64,000 nucleotides of DNA from Streptomyces sp. IMTB 2501 (GCF_001953885.1 NZ_MQUS01000008.1:35306-99305); one strand, 5' to 3'; positions 25,620 through 34,525 are shown, numbered from the stretch's first letter. Notes: generated by a model not told the origin, from the sequence alone. Numbers and translations are program-made.

Positions 25620-25829
25620 AGCTGCCCAGCTGATCTTCGGCCGCGTCCCACAGGACATCCGGACGGACGAGTCTCAGGGCCTCCGCGTTGTCCCTGCCTT
25701 GGGCCACGACGGCTCCGACGAGCGCGGACAGGGTATGACCGGGGAGCCCAGCCAGTCGGCCCAGGACGCCCAGTACCGGTCGTCTCGGGTGATCGTCTTG
25801 CCGACGTCGAGCACAACGGTGTCAATCAC
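25620..25829 (-). pseudogene. Frameshifted remnant of a HAD-family hydrolase
   Basis: From GTG 25829 the frame reads VIDTVVLDVGKTITRDDRYWASWADWLGSP. This is the start of a HAD hydrolase: DxDxT-like motif I as LDVGKT, with Gly in place of the second Asp. Near 25740 the homology moves to another frame, HTLSALVGAVVAQGRDNAEALRLVRPD, indicating loss of one base. Homology stops near 25620, after about 70 codons, whereas intact HAD proteins have 200 or more. What follows runs into the desD terminator. The gene is therefore both frameshifted and truncated. Confidence 0.7.
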
Positions 25830-25923
25830 CCTGGCAGCCCACAGTTCGTGAGTGCCGACGTCGGCCCACCGTGCCGGCGCGAGCATCGAGCGGGCGGGCG
25901 GCAAGCCGAAAAACCTCCGGGCG

Positions 25924-26451
25924 TCAGCCGACCCACGCCCGCAACAGCCCCTCCCGCTCCGCCCTCCGAGGCGAGCCGCCTTCCCACGCGCGGCCCCACT
26001 CCGACATCGCCACCAGCGTCGTCGCCATCGTCGCGGCGCCCTCCGTGAGGCGGGACAGGAGAGCGCGGGAGAGGTCAACCTCCGTCTGGGAGTAGCCGGC
26101 GGCCGCCGCGACGTACGCCGTCAACTCGTCCTCACCGACGGTTGATTCCACGCGGACCGTCATCGTCGGCGGGTCCTCGCCCGTCAGGCTGACGCCCCCG
26201 GACAGAGCCACGTCCAGCACCAGGCCCAGAGCCAGGTCCCTGACCGCGCCGGCCTGTCGCTTCAGGGACTTCACGGGGACTTCCGCCACCGTCAGGGCAT
26301 GCACGTCCTCCCACAGGTAGAGGCCGGACTGTCTGTCGCCGAGGGCCACCACGCCCTCGGCGGTCAGGCGTACCCCGGGAGCCAGGCCGGACGGCTTCGC
26401 ACCCAGGTACACATCGCTCCCGACGATGCAGAACAGCCCCACCATGGCCAT
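25924..26451 (-). CDS. Hypothetical protein
   Basis: This 175-residue protein starts at ATG 26451; ATG 26445 and GTG 26463 are in-frame alternatives, and a purine-rich GGGGGGAG lies upstream. It opens with GLFCIVGSDVYLGAKPSGLAPGVRLTAEGVVALGD, then alternates predicted beta-strands (VESTVGEDELTAYVAAAAGYSQ), and ends in a helix with Trp residues (MSEWGRAWEGGSPRRAEREGLLRAWVG). No signal peptide or membrane segment is clear and I recognise no family. It lies between the HAD remnant and a DUF998-type membrane protein in the same direction. Confidence 0.55.
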   Translation of the reverse strand: MAMVGLFCIVGSDVYLGAKPSGLAPGVRLTAEGVVALGDRQSGLYLWEDVHALTVAEVPVKSLKRQAGAVRDLALGLVLDVALSGGVSLTGEDPPTMTVRVESTVGEDELTAYVAAAAGYSQTEVDLSRALLSRLTEGAATMATTLVAMSEWGRAWEGGSPRRAEREGLLRAWVG

Positions 26452-26498
26452 GGGTGTGCTCACTCCCCCCGACGACGGCACCTTCGTCGTGTGACACA

Positions 26499-27200
26499 TC
26501 AAACGATCAGGTCGTTTTCCGCAACGCGCGAAGGGACCGGGGAGTTCCCGCCTCGCCGCCCTGCCCCAAGGTCCGAGGACAGCCGGAACAGACCGTGTGT
26601 GCCGACAGCCAGTGTCCACACCAGGAGGGGAAATACCGCGACCCGCTCCATTCCTCCCATTCCCAGTCCCAGGTAGTGGTGGGAAAGGAAGAGCCCCAAA
26701 GCCACGATCGCCGTGATTCCGAGCAGGCCGGCGGCCCGGCGCATGGGATCCGGAACATTGTTCGACAGGCCGGTTCCCGCCAGCACAAGGCCGATGTTGC
26801 CCGCTCCCATGATGAGCAGGGCACCCAGGACGTGCTGGTTCTCGTGGACGTCCGCAGGCGCCAGCCCGGCGAGCGCGAATCCCAGACCGGCACCGGCCAG
26901 GAGAATCCGGGCCACCGTCGCAGTCGCGCCTCGGCGCCACAGGGGGCCGGTCAGCACGGCCCCGACGACGAGTAGCGTTCCCAGAGCGATGAACGAGACG
27001 TTCATAAGGCCGTGTTCGGGCGAACAGATATACCGTGGCTCGGGCTCCCGCTGCATGGCGCAGTGAGCATTACCCAAGTCACTGATGTTGTTCCGCGCCC
27101 AACTGTACGGTCGTGCCCAGGCTGATTGCGTGATCCCGTGGATCACGAAGAACTGCGCCACACCCGCGGTCCACGCGGCATATCCGATCCGAGCCTTCAC
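26499..27200 (-). CDS. DUF998-type membrane protein
   Basis: This 233-residue integral membrane protein has about six hydrophobic segments. The DUF998 pattern is visible in the first extracellular loop: SWARNNISDLGNAHC...RYICSPEHGLMNVSFIALG, followed by PADVHENQHVLGALLIMGAGNIGLVLAG. Function is unknown for the family. GTG 27200 follows GAAGG at good spacing. It precedes the hypothetical gene on the same strand with 47 bp between, so the two may be cotranscribed. Confidence 0.75.
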   Translation of the reverse strand: MKARIGYAAWTAGVAQFFVIHGITQSAWARPYSWARNNISDLGNAHCAMQREPEPRYICSPEHGLMNVSFIALGTLLVVGAVLTGPLWRRGATATVARILLAGAGLGFALAGLAPADVHENQHVLGALLIMGAGNIGLVLAGTGLSNNVPDPMRRAAGLLGITAIVALGLFLSHHYLGLGMGGMERVAVFPLLVWTLAVGTHGLFRLSSDLGAGRRGGNSPVPSRVAENDLIV

Positions 27201-27375
27201 CTGTCCGCCTTCTGTCGCACGATTCCCGTACGAGCCAGCGGATCATGCGGCCTCGGCCTCAGGCACTCCGGCGAGCCCCCGGAGCAGGGTGGGGCGGACC
27301 CTACGAACGGGTCTGGGGGGCACCCCGGAGCGCGGTCCTCCGGGGTGCCCGTCGGCTGCTGTCAGCCGTTCGAGG

Positions 27376-28977
27376 TCAGCTTGTCGGCCAGGGGACCTGT
27401 GGCGACTTGTAGTAGCCGATCCCGAGGGCCTCCCAGCGCGGGGCCTGGGCGGCCAGCCGGACCTTGTACGTGTCCCAGTCGTGCGTGGCCGCCGGGGACC
27501 AGCCCAGCTCGGCCGCGCCCGGGAGCCGCGGGAACGCCATGTAGTCGATGTCGGCATTCGTCTTCAGGGTCTCGGACCACAGGGGTGCCTCCACGCCCCT
27601 GATGGCGGATGCCGGGGCGCCGGACAGGTAGGCGCCCGGATTCCAGTCGTACGACCGCTGCACCTCGACCAGGCCCGCCCAGTCCAGGCCCAGCTTGGTG
27701 TCCTTGGTGTACTTCATGTCGAGGTAGATCCGGTCGGCCGGGGACAGGATCAGCCCGGTGCCGTTCTGCGCGGCCTTGGCGACCTGGGCCTTGTCGGCCG
27801 CGCTGGTGCTGTCCAGGCCCCAGTACTGGGCGATGGCGCCCTTGGCCGGATGCGCGCCGGTGAGCTGGTGCCAGCCGATGACCGTCTTGCCGTACTTGGC
27901 CACGAGGGGCTGCACGCGGTCCATGAAGGTCACGTAGTCGGTGTGGCTGGTGGAGTGGGCCTCGTCACCTCCTATGTGGAGGTAGCGGCCCGGGGTGATG
28001 GCGGCCAGCTCACGGACGACGTCGTTCACGAAGTCGTACGTCGCCTGCTTCGGCACGCACAGCGAGCTGAAGCCGACCTCCGTGCCGGTGTACAGCGGGG
28101 GTGCCTGGCCGTTGCAGTTGAGCTGGGCGTAGGAGGCGAGGGCCGCGTTGCTGTGGCCGGGCATGTCGATCTCGGGGACGACCTCCAGATAACGGGCGGC
28201 GGCGTAGGAGACGATCTGCCGGTACTCGGCCTTGGTGTAGTAGCCGCCCTTGCCACCGCCGACCTCGGTGGAACCGCCGTAGCCGGCGAGGCGCGGCCAG
28301 GAGTCTATGGCGATGCGCCAGCCCTGGTCGTCGCTGAGATGCAGATGCAGCTCGTTGATCTTGTACAGGGCCAGCTGGTCGATGTACCGCTTGACCTGGG
28401 CGACGGTGAAGAAGTGCCGGGAGACGTCCAGCATGGCGCCTCGGTAGGAGTAGCGGGGGCGGTCCTCGATGGTGCCGCCGGCGATCTGCCAGGGGCCGGT
28501 CTGCACGTTCCTCTTCTCGACGGCCGCCGGGAGGAGCTGACGGAGGGTCTGGACGCCGTGGAAGAGGCCGGCGGGGGCAGTCGCGGTGACGGTGACCCCG
28601 GCCGCGTCGCTGTGCAGCCGGTAGCCCTCGGCTCCGAAGTCGCCCTGGACGAGGTGGAGTCGGATGCCGCCGGTGCCGTGGTCGGTGAGCGGCAGCGGAT
28701 AGCCGGTGGAGGGCCGCAGGACACCGGTGAGATAGCTGCCGATGCGGCGGACCTCTGCGGAGTCGTCGACGCGGACACCGGTCGCGCGGGTGATGCGGTA
28801 CGGGGCTCCGCCCGGTGCGACCGAGGCGGGCGCCGGGACCACCTGGCCGAGGGGGGTCGGGGCGGCGGCTGTGGCGGCCGGGGCGGCGCCCAGGGTGAAG
28901 ACCCCGGCCGCCGCGACGAGCAGCAGGGAACCGAGGATGCCAGGTGTCCGGGGAGTCGTGCTGTGGTTGCGTCTCAC
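27376..28977 (-). CDS. Secreted beta-N-acetylhexosaminidase (GH20)
   Basis: This 533-residue secreted glycoside hydrolase removes terminal GlcNAc from chitooligosaccharides by substrate-assisted catalysis. It has a signal peptide to about residue 38 (GVFTLGAAPAATA), then the GH20 N-terminal domain (QGDFGAEGYRLHSDAAGVTVTATAPAGLFHGVQTLRQLLP). The (beta/alpha)8 catalytic domain contains YSYRGAMLDVSRHF, HLHLSDDQGWR, VVPEIDMPGHSNAAL and the catalytic Asp-Glu pair in HIGGDEAHST. GTG 28977 follows AAGGGAG. A DasR-like site 55 bp upstream suggests induction when chitin-derived GlcNAc is present. It matches the S. plicatus/S. coelicolor SCO2786-type enzyme. Confidence 0.94.
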   Translation of the reverse strand: MRRNHSTTPRTPGILGSLLLVAAAGVFTLGAAPAATAAAPTPLGQVVPAPASVAPGGAPYRITRATGVRVDDSAEVRRIGSYLTGVLRPSTGYPLPLTDHGTGGIRLHLVQGDFGAEGYRLHSDAAGVTVTATAPAGLFHGVQTLRQLLPAAVEKRNVQTGPWQIAGGTIEDRPRYSYRGAMLDVSRHFFTVAQVKRYIDQLALYKINELHLHLSDDQGWRIAIDSWPRLAGYGGSTEVGGGKGGYYTKAEYRQIVSYAAARYLEVVPEIDMPGHSNAALASYAQLNCNGQAPPLYTGTEVGFSSLCVPKQATYDFVNDVVRELAAITPGRYLHIGGDEAHSTSHTDYVTFMDRVQPLVAKYGKTVIGWHQLTGAHPAKGAIAQYWGLDSTSAADKAQVAKAAQNGTGLILSPADRIYLDMKYTKDTKLGLDWAGLVEVQRSYDWNPGAYLSGAPASAIRGVEAPLWSETLKTNADIDYMAFPRLPGAAELGWSPAATHDWDTYKVRLAAQAPRWEALGIGYYKSPQVPWPTS

Positions 28978-29031
28978 ATGCGCTCCCTTCAGATGGGGGG
29001 ATGACCGTCGGACGTGGTGGTTCGTCAGACA

Positions 29032-29043
29032 TGGTCGAGACCA
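29032..29043. promoter_or_regulatory. DasR-like (dre) operator upstream of the hexosaminidase
   Basis: TGGTCGAGACCA, flanked by A and CT, is close to the DasR-responsive element TGGTCTAGACCA. It lies 55 bp before the hexosaminidase start and 33 bp before the divergent DUF4429 gene. The same 12-mer occurs upstream of the GH18 chitinase. Confidence 0.75.
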
Positions 29044-29075
29044 CTGTCCCGCAGATCCGGTGAAACAATCCCCCC

Positions 29076-29951
29076 ATGGCGGAAATCATCCAGAAGGACG
29101 GCACCTGGGCCTTCGACGGCGAGGCCCTGCGGCTCACCCCGGGACGGGACAAGAACGTGAGCCTGCTCCGCCGGGAGCTGGGCGAACTCGTCGTACCGCT
29201 CGGGGCGTTGGCCGGGGTCTCCTTCGAGCAGGGGCGGAAGTCGGGGCGGCTGAGGCTGCGGCTGCGCGACGGCGCCGATCCGCTGACGCAGGCCACCGGC
29301 GGCCGGCTCGCCGAGCCGAACGACCCCTGTCAGCTGACGGTGGAGTCCGACCGGTACGGCGTCGCCGAGTACTTCGCGGACGAGGTGCGCAACGCGCTGC
29401 TGCTGGACGGGGTTTCCCCGGAGCCGGTCACCGAGTATCTGCTGCCGGGGCCCCCGCTGCCGGTGTCCGCCTCCGCCGGGGACGGCACGGCGGGCTTCGA
29501 CGGGGAGCGGGTGCGGCTGGAGTGGAACTGGAAGACCGAGGACGCCAAGTCCGCCGGCGGCCCCCGTACGATCCCCGTCGCGGACGTCGTCGGCGTTCAG
29601 TGGCAGCCCGCGGCCGGACTGGAGAACGGCCATCTGCGGTTCCTGGTGCGCGGCGCCCCGGTCACGGCGCCGCCCAAGTACGACCCGAACGCCGTAGAGC
29701 TGTGGGGCTTCAAGAAGGACCCTCTGATGGCGCTGGTGGCCGCCGCCGTACAGGCGCGGCTGCCGCATCCGGCGGCGGAGGCGGACATACGGAACGGGCC
29801 GCCGCGGCTCGCCAAGGAGCCGGAGCCCGCCGAGAGCGACCACGACGCCCTGCTGCGCCGCCTGCGCGAGCTGGGCGACCTGCACCGCGACGGCATCCTG
29901 ACGGCCGAGGAGTTCGCCCTGGCCAAGCAGGCGGTCCTCAAACGCATGTGA
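29076..29951 (+). CDS. DUF4429 protein with C-terminal SHOCT-like segment
   Basis: This 291-residue soluble protein is conserved in actinomycetes. Two related beta-rich halves begin DGTWAFDGEALRLTPGRDKN and GTAGFDGERVRLEWNWKTED, typical of tandem DUF4429 repeats with PH-like folds. The end, DALLRRLRELGDLHRDGILTAEEFALAKQAVLKRM, is a SHOCT-type short helical oligomerisation segment. Its biochemical role is unknown. No ribosome site is visible before ATG 29076 and the leader is short, so it may be translated from a nearly leaderless mRNA. It is divergent from the hexosaminidase gene. Confidence 0.8.
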   Translation: MAEIIQKDGTWAFDGEALRLTPGRDKNVSLLRRELGELVVPLGALAGVSFEQGRKSGRLRLRLRDGADPLTQATGGRLAEPNDPCQLTVESDRYGVAEYFADEVRNALLLDGVSPEPVTEYLLPGPPLPVSASAGDGTAGFDGERVRLEWNWKTEDAKSAGGPRTIPVADVVGVQWQPAAGLENGHLRFLVRGAPVTAPPKYDPNAVELWGFKKDPLMALVAAAVQARLPHPAAEADIRNGPPRLAKEPEPAESDHDALLRRLRELGDLHRDGILTAEEFALAKQAVLKRM

Positions 29952-30015
29952 CAGCACGCGTGACAGCGCGTGCGAGAGTGCGTGTGAGGACCGTCCGCGG
30001 GACCCGTTCCGGGAC

Positions 30016-31596
30016 CTACTTCGCCGTGCGGGACACCGTGAAGTGGTCGATGCGGTCGCCGGTCTCGGCGATGCCCGACACCGTCAGCGTGGTCTGCCGG
30101 CCCCGTGGGGCGGGGGTGACGTCCACGCGCAGGAAGGAGTAGTTGAGGTAGCGCACCCGGGACCAGGTGACGGTCTCGTTGACCTTGCCGTCCTTGGTGT
30201 TGATGAAGGACGCGACCGAGTCGACCTCGTGCTCGTGGCCCTCGTAGGAGTCCGGGGCGCTGAACGCGTACAGGCTGCGGCCCGCCGCGCCTGCGGTGAC
30301 GTAGACCACGCCCTCGGTCTCGGTGTAGGCGGTGCCGCCGATCGGGAGCTTCTTGGTGACGGCGCCGGCCTTGATGACGTCGGTGCGCTCGTACTGGTGG
30401 TTGTGACCGTTGATGACCAGGTCCACCTGGTACTTCTCGAACAGCGGCACCCACTCCTGGCGCACGCCCCCCTCCGAGGCGTGCGCCGTGGACGTGCAGT
30501 ACGCGCAGTGGTGGAAGAACACGACGATGAAGTCGACGTCGTCGCAGGCCCGGAACTTCTTCAGCTGGGCCTCGAACCACTTGGTCTGGGTTCCACCTGA
30601 TATGCCCAAGTTCGCCGGGATCTCGAAGGAGACGTCGTTCGGGTCCAGCGAGATGACCGCGGTGTTGCCGTGGACGAAGGAGTAGACGCCGGGCAGGTTC
30701 TTCGCGTCCGGTCCGTTGTCCGGGAGGGTCCAGCGAGCCTGCTCGCCACCGTAGCCGTTGGGCGAGTACCAGGCCTCCATGTCGTGGTTGCCGTACGAGA
30801 CCATCCACGGGACCTGCTTGGCGACCGACTCGGTCTGGTACAGGAACTGGTCCCAGGTGCGCGAGTCGAAGCCCGTGTCGGTGGACTTGCCCTGGCCGGC
30901 CGGGTCGCCGTACGCGATGTCGCCGGCGTGCAGATGGAAGGCCGGGTTCTGGCCGAGGATCAGGCTGTCGTTGGCCAGGGCGTGGTAGCTGACGCCCTGG
31001 TCGCCGAAGGCGGTGAAGGTGAACGGCGCCTTGCGGGCGGGGGCGGTGGTGAAGGTGCCCAGGGTGCCCAGCAGATGCCGCTCGGCCGGGTCGAAGCCCT
31101 CGTGGCCGACGCCGTAGTAGTAGGTCCTGCCCGGGCGCAGGTGGGTGAGCCGGGCGTGCAGGTAGTACTGCGTGTGGTCGCCGCTCGCGCCGACGCCGGC
31201 CGGGGTGTAGAGGCTGCGGACCTCGGCCTCGATCTTGCGGGAGAGGTCCCAGGGGTGGGCGCCGATGCGGATGAACGGCTTGTTCACGGCGACGGGGACC
31301 TGCCAGGAGACGGTCATCTCCGTGCGCGGGTCGCTGCCGTAGGCGAGGTGGCGGCCGAAGGGGGCGACCAGGGCGCCGTCGACGGTCTCGGCGGAGGAGG
31401 CGGTGCGCTGGGTCGGCACGGCCGCCTGTGCTGTGGCACCCGGCACAAACGCGCCACCCGCGACGGCGCCCAGCGTGACGGCGCCGCCTCTGATCATGGT
31501 GCGCCGCGAGAATCTGGCGCGCAGGTACTCATGCTGCTCGGCCATGCTCATGCGCTCGGCCAGCTTCTCGGGTACTCCCATACGAGGAATGTCCAT
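30016..31596 (-). CDS. Secreted purple acid phosphatase-like metallophosphoesterase
   Basis: This 526-residue exported phosphatase has a twin-arginine signal (FSRRTMIRGGAVTLGAVAGGAFVPGATAQA), then a fibronectin-like purple acid phosphatase N-terminal domain (DPRTEMTVSWQVP...YLHARLTHLRPGRTYYYGVGHEG). The calcineurin-type core shows metal-binding blocks FTAFGDQG, LHAGDIAYGD, VSYGNHDME, FFHHCAYCTS and NGHNHQYERT. The TAT route fits folding with metal before export. It hydrolyses phosphomonoesters outside the cell. ATG 31596 has only a weak CAGG. It is divergent from a small gene ahead of glmS. Confidence 0.88.
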   Translation of the reverse strand: MDIPRMGVPEKLAERMSMAEQHEYLRARFSRRTMIRGGAVTLGAVAGGAFVPGATAQAAVPTQRTASSAETVDGALVAPFGRHLAYGSDPRTEMTVSWQVPVAVNKPFIRIGAHPWDLSRKIEAEVRSLYTPAGVGASGDHTQYYLHARLTHLRPGRTYYYGVGHEGFDPAERHLLGTLGTFTTAPARKAPFTFTAFGDQGVSYHALANDSLILGQNPAFHLHAGDIAYGDPAGQGKSTDTGFDSRTWDQFLYQTESVAKQVPWMVSYGNHDMEAWYSPNGYGGEQARWTLPDNGPDAKNLPGVYSFVHGNTAVISLDPNDVSFEIPANLGISGGTQTKWFEAQLKKFRACDDVDFIVVFFHHCAYCTSTAHASEGGVRQEWVPLFEKYQVDLVINGHNHQYERTDVIKAGAVTKKLPIGGTAYTETEGVVYVTAGAAGRSLYAFSAPDSYEGHEHEVDSVASFINTKDGKVNETVTWSRVRYLNYSFLRVDVTPAPRGRQTTLTVSGIAETGDRIDHFTVSRTAK

Positions 31597-31700
31597 GGCG
31601 CCTGAAAATGGTCCACATCTCCAACGAGACGCAAGACACAGGATGGACAGCCGGCGAACAGAGATCCACCAGCCCGACAACAGGTCGGCTCATGACCCAC

Positions 31701-31716
31701 TGCCCGATATCGGGCA
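31701..31716. promoter_or_regulatory. 16-bp perfect palindrome between phosphatase and pre-glmS genes
   Basis: TGCCCGATATCGGGCA lies in the divergent region, 105 bp from the phosphatase start and 43 bp before GTG 31759. It is a good candidate operator; the regulator is unknown. Confidence 0.45.
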
Positions 31717-31758
31717 CGATTCTTGCGAATCCGGCGCCGGTACCTCAGGATCTACCGG

Positions 31759-32016
31759 GTGCACGACGAACTCGTTGATCATCTGACGCGGTCCACGCCC
31801 CTGAACCGGGGCGAGGCGCTACGGGTGGTCCAGGACGTGCTCGCCTACTTCGACGAGTCGACGGAGGACTACGTCCGTCGCCGCCACCGCGAGCTCCAGA
31901 CCCGGGGTCTGGTCAACGCGGAGATCTTCGAACGGATCGGGGCGGATCTGAAATACCGGGCGGTGGCACCGCCTGAGCTGACGCTCAGGCAGCTGCGCCG
32001 CATTGTCTACGGCTAG
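31759..32016 (+). CDS. Small conserved hypothetical protein upstream of glmS
   Basis: This is a charged 85-residue protein: VHDELVDHLTRSTPLNRGEALRVVQDVLAYFDESTEDYVRRRHRELQTRGL, ending ELTLRQLRRIVYG. It is mostly helical, without signal peptide or membrane segment. GTG 31759 is preferred over an upstream TTG at 31723 because TCAGGA lies in front of it. It ends 12 bp before glmS and is almost certainly cotranscribed with it. The function is unknown. Confidence 0.7.
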   Translation: MHDELVDHLTRSTPLNRGEALRVVQDVLAYFDESTEDYVRRRHRELQTRGLVNAEIFERIGADLKYRAVAPPELTLRQLRRIVYG

Positions 32017-32028
32017 GAATACCTCTAT

Positions 32029-33846
32029 ATGTGCGGAATTGTCGGATACATCGGGAAGCGTGACGTCGCCCCTCTCCTCCTGGAGGGCCTGCAGCGGCTG
32101 GAGTACCGCGGCTACGACTCCGCGGGCATCGTCGTCACCTCCCCGAAGACGCCCGGCCTGAAGATGGTCAAGGCCAAGGGCCGGGTGCGCGACCTGGAGG
32201 CCAAGGTCCCGGCGCGCTTCAAGGGCACCACCGGTATCGCCCACACCCGCTGGGCCACCCATGGCGCCCCCTCCGACGTCAACGCCCACCCGCACATGTC
32301 GGCGGACGGCAAGGTCGCCGTCGTGCACAACGGCATCATCGACAACGCCGCCGACCTGCGCCGCAAGCTGGAGGCGGACGGCGTCGAGTTCCTCTCCGAG
32401 ACCGACACCGAGGTGCTCACCCACCTCATCGCCCGCTCCACGGCCGAGAAGCTGGAGGACAAGGTCCGCCAGGCGGTGCGGGTGATCGAGGGCACGTACG
32501 GCATCGCCGTGCTGCACGCCGACCACCCCGACCGCATCGTGGTGGCGCGCAACGGCTCCCCGGTCGTCCTCGGCATCGGCGAGAAGGAGATGTTCGTCGC
32601 CTCCGACATCGCCGCCCTGGTCATGCACACCCGGCAGATAGTGACCCTCGACGACGGCGAGATGGCCACACTGAAGGCCGACGACTTCCGCACCTACACC
32701 ACCGAGGGCACGCGCACCACCGCCGAGCCCACGACCGTGGAGTGGGAGGCCGAGTCGTACGACATGGGCGGCCACGACACCTACATGCACAAGGAGATCT
32801 TCGAGCAGGCCGACGCCGTGGACCGCGTGCTGCGCGGCCGCATCGACGACCGCTTCTCCACCGTGCACCTCGGCGGCCTCAACCTGGACGCCCGCGAGGC
32901 CCGGCAGATCCGCCGCGTGAAGATCCTCGGCTGCGGCACCTCCTACCACGCGGGCATGATCGGCGCCCAGATGATCGAGGAGCTGGCCCGCATCCCGGCG
33001 GACGCCGAGCCGGCCTCCGAGTTCCGCTACCGCAACGCGGTCGTCGACCCCGACACCCTCTACGTCGCCGTCTCCCAGTCCGGTGAGACGTACGACGTCC
33101 TCGCCGCCGTGCAGGAGCTGAAGCGCAAGGGCGCCAAGGTCTTCGGCGTCGTCAACGTCGTCGGCTCGGCGATCGCGCGCGAGGCGGACGCCGGGATCTA
33201 CGTCCACGCGGGCCCCGAGGTCTGCGTGGTCTCGACGAAGTGCTTCACGAACATGACGGTGGCCTTCGCCCTCCTCGCCCTCCACCTCGGCCGCACCCGT
33301 GACCTCTCGGTCCGCGACGGCAAGCGGATCATCGAGGGGCTGCGCAAGCTGCCGGAGCAGATCACCGAGATCCTCAAGCAGGAGGAGCAGATCAAGGAGC
33401 TGGCCGAGCTGTACGCCGACGCCCGCTCGATGCTCTTCATCGGCCGCGTCCGGGGCTACCCGGTGGCCCGCGAGGCCTCCCTGAAGCTCAAGGAGGTCTC
33501 CTACATCCACGCCGAGGCCTACCCCGCCTCCGAGCTGAAGCACGGCCCGCTGGCCCTGATCGAGCCGGCCCTGCCCACGGTGGCGATCGTCCCCGACGAC
33601 GACCTCCTGGAGAAGAACCGCGCGGCCCTGGAGGAGATCAAGGCCCGCAGCGGCAAGATCCTCGCGGTGGCCCACCAGCACCAGGACAAGGCGGACCAGA
33701 CGATCGTCGTCCCGAAGAACGAGGACGAACTGGACCCCATCCTGATGGGCATCCCCCTCCAGCTCCTGGCGTACCACACGGCGAAGGCGCTGGGCCGGGA
33801 CATCGACAAGCCGAGGAACCTCGCCAAGTCGGTAACGGTGGAGTAG
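32029..33846 (+). CDS. glmS: Glutamine--fructose-6-phosphate aminotransferase (isomerising)
   Basis: This 605-residue enzyme makes glucosamine-6-phosphate from fructose-6-phosphate and glutamine, the entry to amino-sugar and cell-wall synthesis. The N-terminal glutaminase begins MCGIVGYIGKRDVAPLLLEGLQRLEYRGYDSAG, in which Cys2 becomes the nucleophile. HTRWATHGAP and HNGIIDN follow. Two SIS domains contain ILGCGTSYHAG, VSQSGETYDVL and the C-terminal KSVTVE. It resembles the glmS copy that lies near adpA in S. coelicolor (SCO2789); Streptomyces usually hold a second copy elsewhere. Only weak ribosome-site sequence precedes ATG 32029. Confidence 0.95.
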   Translation: MCGIVGYIGKRDVAPLLLEGLQRLEYRGYDSAGIVVTSPKTPGLKMVKAKGRVRDLEAKVPARFKGTTGIAHTRWATHGAPSDVNAHPHMSADGKVAVVHNGIIDNAADLRRKLEADGVEFLSETDTEVLTHLIARSTAEKLEDKVRQAVRVIEGTYGIAVLHADHPDRIVVARNGSPVVLGIGEKEMFVASDIAALVMHTRQIVTLDDGEMATLKADDFRTYTTEGTRTTAEPTTVEWEAESYDMGGHDTYMHKEIFEQADAVDRVLRGRIDDRFSTVHLGGLNLDAREARQIRRVKILGCGTSYHAGMIGAQMIEELARIPADAEPASEFRYRNAVVDPDTLYVAVSQSGETYDVLAAVQELKRKGAKVFGVVNVVGSAIAREADAGIYVHAGPEVCVVSTKCFTNMTVAFALLALHLGRTRDLSVRDGKRIIEGLRKLPEQITEILKQEEQIKELAELYADARSMLFIGRVRGYPVAREASLKLKEVSYIHAEAYPASELKHGPLALIEPALPTVAIVPDDDLLEKNRAALEEIKARSGKILAVAHQHQDKADQTIVVPKNEDELDPILMGIPLQLLAYHTAKALGRDIDKPRNLAKSVTVE

Positions 33847-33912
33847 TTCCCCAGGGGCGCGGCGAGCTGCGCGATCAACCATGACGGCGCAGCACAGGCG
33901 CGACAACAGAAC

Positions 33913-33946
33913 GGACCCCCACGTGGCCACCTTCACGCGGGGGTCC
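33913..33946. terminator. Terminator after glmS
   Basis: GGACCCCCACGTG pairs with CACGCGGGGGTCC with one mismatch, followed by TTTC. It lies between convergent glmS and the membrane-protein gene and can serve both. Confidence 0.8.
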
Positions 33947-33964
33947 TTTCAGTGCCGCTGAGAA

Positions 33965-34525
33965 TCAGCCGGTGGCCGTCACCCCCCGGCGGGCGGCACG
34001 CCCGGGAAGGGCCGTAGGCCAGTGCGCGAGCGCCGCGGTCGCCGCGTACCAGGCCACCGCACCGGACACCGCGGCGACCCAACCCCCGACCTTGGTCAGA
34101 GAGGAACTGCCGGCGAAGGCCGCGACGGCCAGCACCAGCATCGCGAGGAACAGCAGCCCGTGCATGAGCTGACCGAGGCTGTCCCCGCCCGCGAGGGTCA
34201 GGGTGAGCGCCACGAGGGCGAACAGAAGCAGGAAGAGCCCGGCCGCGTTGGCCGACGACTGGCCCGCGACGGCCCAGGTGAACCAGAGGGCGCCGAGAGC
34301 CACAAAACGCGTACCCGAGGCGCTGTCGCCACCCCGGAAGGCCACCAGGCCGACGAGGAACAGGGCGACTCCGCCCACATAGTGGGCCACTGACACGGCG
34401 TCGGACGCGGCCACGCCGTGCATCACGCCAGTCGTACCGAGGCCGAACGCCAACAGGGTGATTCCCAGGGCGAGTCGGCCCACTACCGTAGTGCTTCCGC
34501 TTCCCGCGGAGACTTCGCTGTCCAC
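33965..34525 (-). CDS. GPR1/FUN34/YaaH-family membrane protein
   Basis: This 186-residue protein has six hydrophobic segments in the order expected for the acetate/succinate channel-like GPR1/FUN34/YaaH family. RLALGITLLAFGLGTTGVMHG stands in for the family N-terminal NP-x-G-L signature, and AHYVGGVALFLVGLVAFRGGDSASGTRFVALGALWFTW is characteristic of that group. It may move acetate, ammonium or similar small solutes; this is family inference. GTG 34525 follows AAGGGAG and removes a non-conserved upstream extension. Confidence 0.75.
   Translation of the reverse strand: MDSEVSAGSGSTTVVGRLALGITLLAFGLGTTGVMHGVAASDAVSVAHYVGGVALFLVGLVAFRGGDSASGTRFVALGALWFTWAVAGQSSANAAGLFLLLFALVALTLTLAGGDSLGQLMHGLLFLAMLVLAVAAFAGSSSLTKVGGWVAAVSGAVAWYAATAALAHWPTALPGRAARRGVTATG

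Noticed and set aside
23304..25658. 784-codon minus-strand frame opposite desC/desD
   Set aside because: It is a shadow of two confidently identified siderophore genes and has no recognisable domain.
25924..26940. 338-codon form of the hypothetical at 25924
   Set aside because: The extra N-terminal part overlaps the DUF998 gene on the same strand and is low-complexity; ATG 26451 fits better.
31723..31758. TTG start for the pre-glmS small protein
   Set aside because: The added Arg-rich residues have no support, and GTG 31759 has TCAGGA at good spacing.
32017..32028. glmS ribozyme/riboswitch
   Set aside because: Only 12 bp separate the small gene from glmS. There is no room for the ribozyme, which is typical of Firmicutes.
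31819..33936. 705-codon minus-strand frame opposite glmS
   Set aside because: Antisense to a textbook glmS; its composition is Asp/Val/Gly-rich, as expected of shadow frames.
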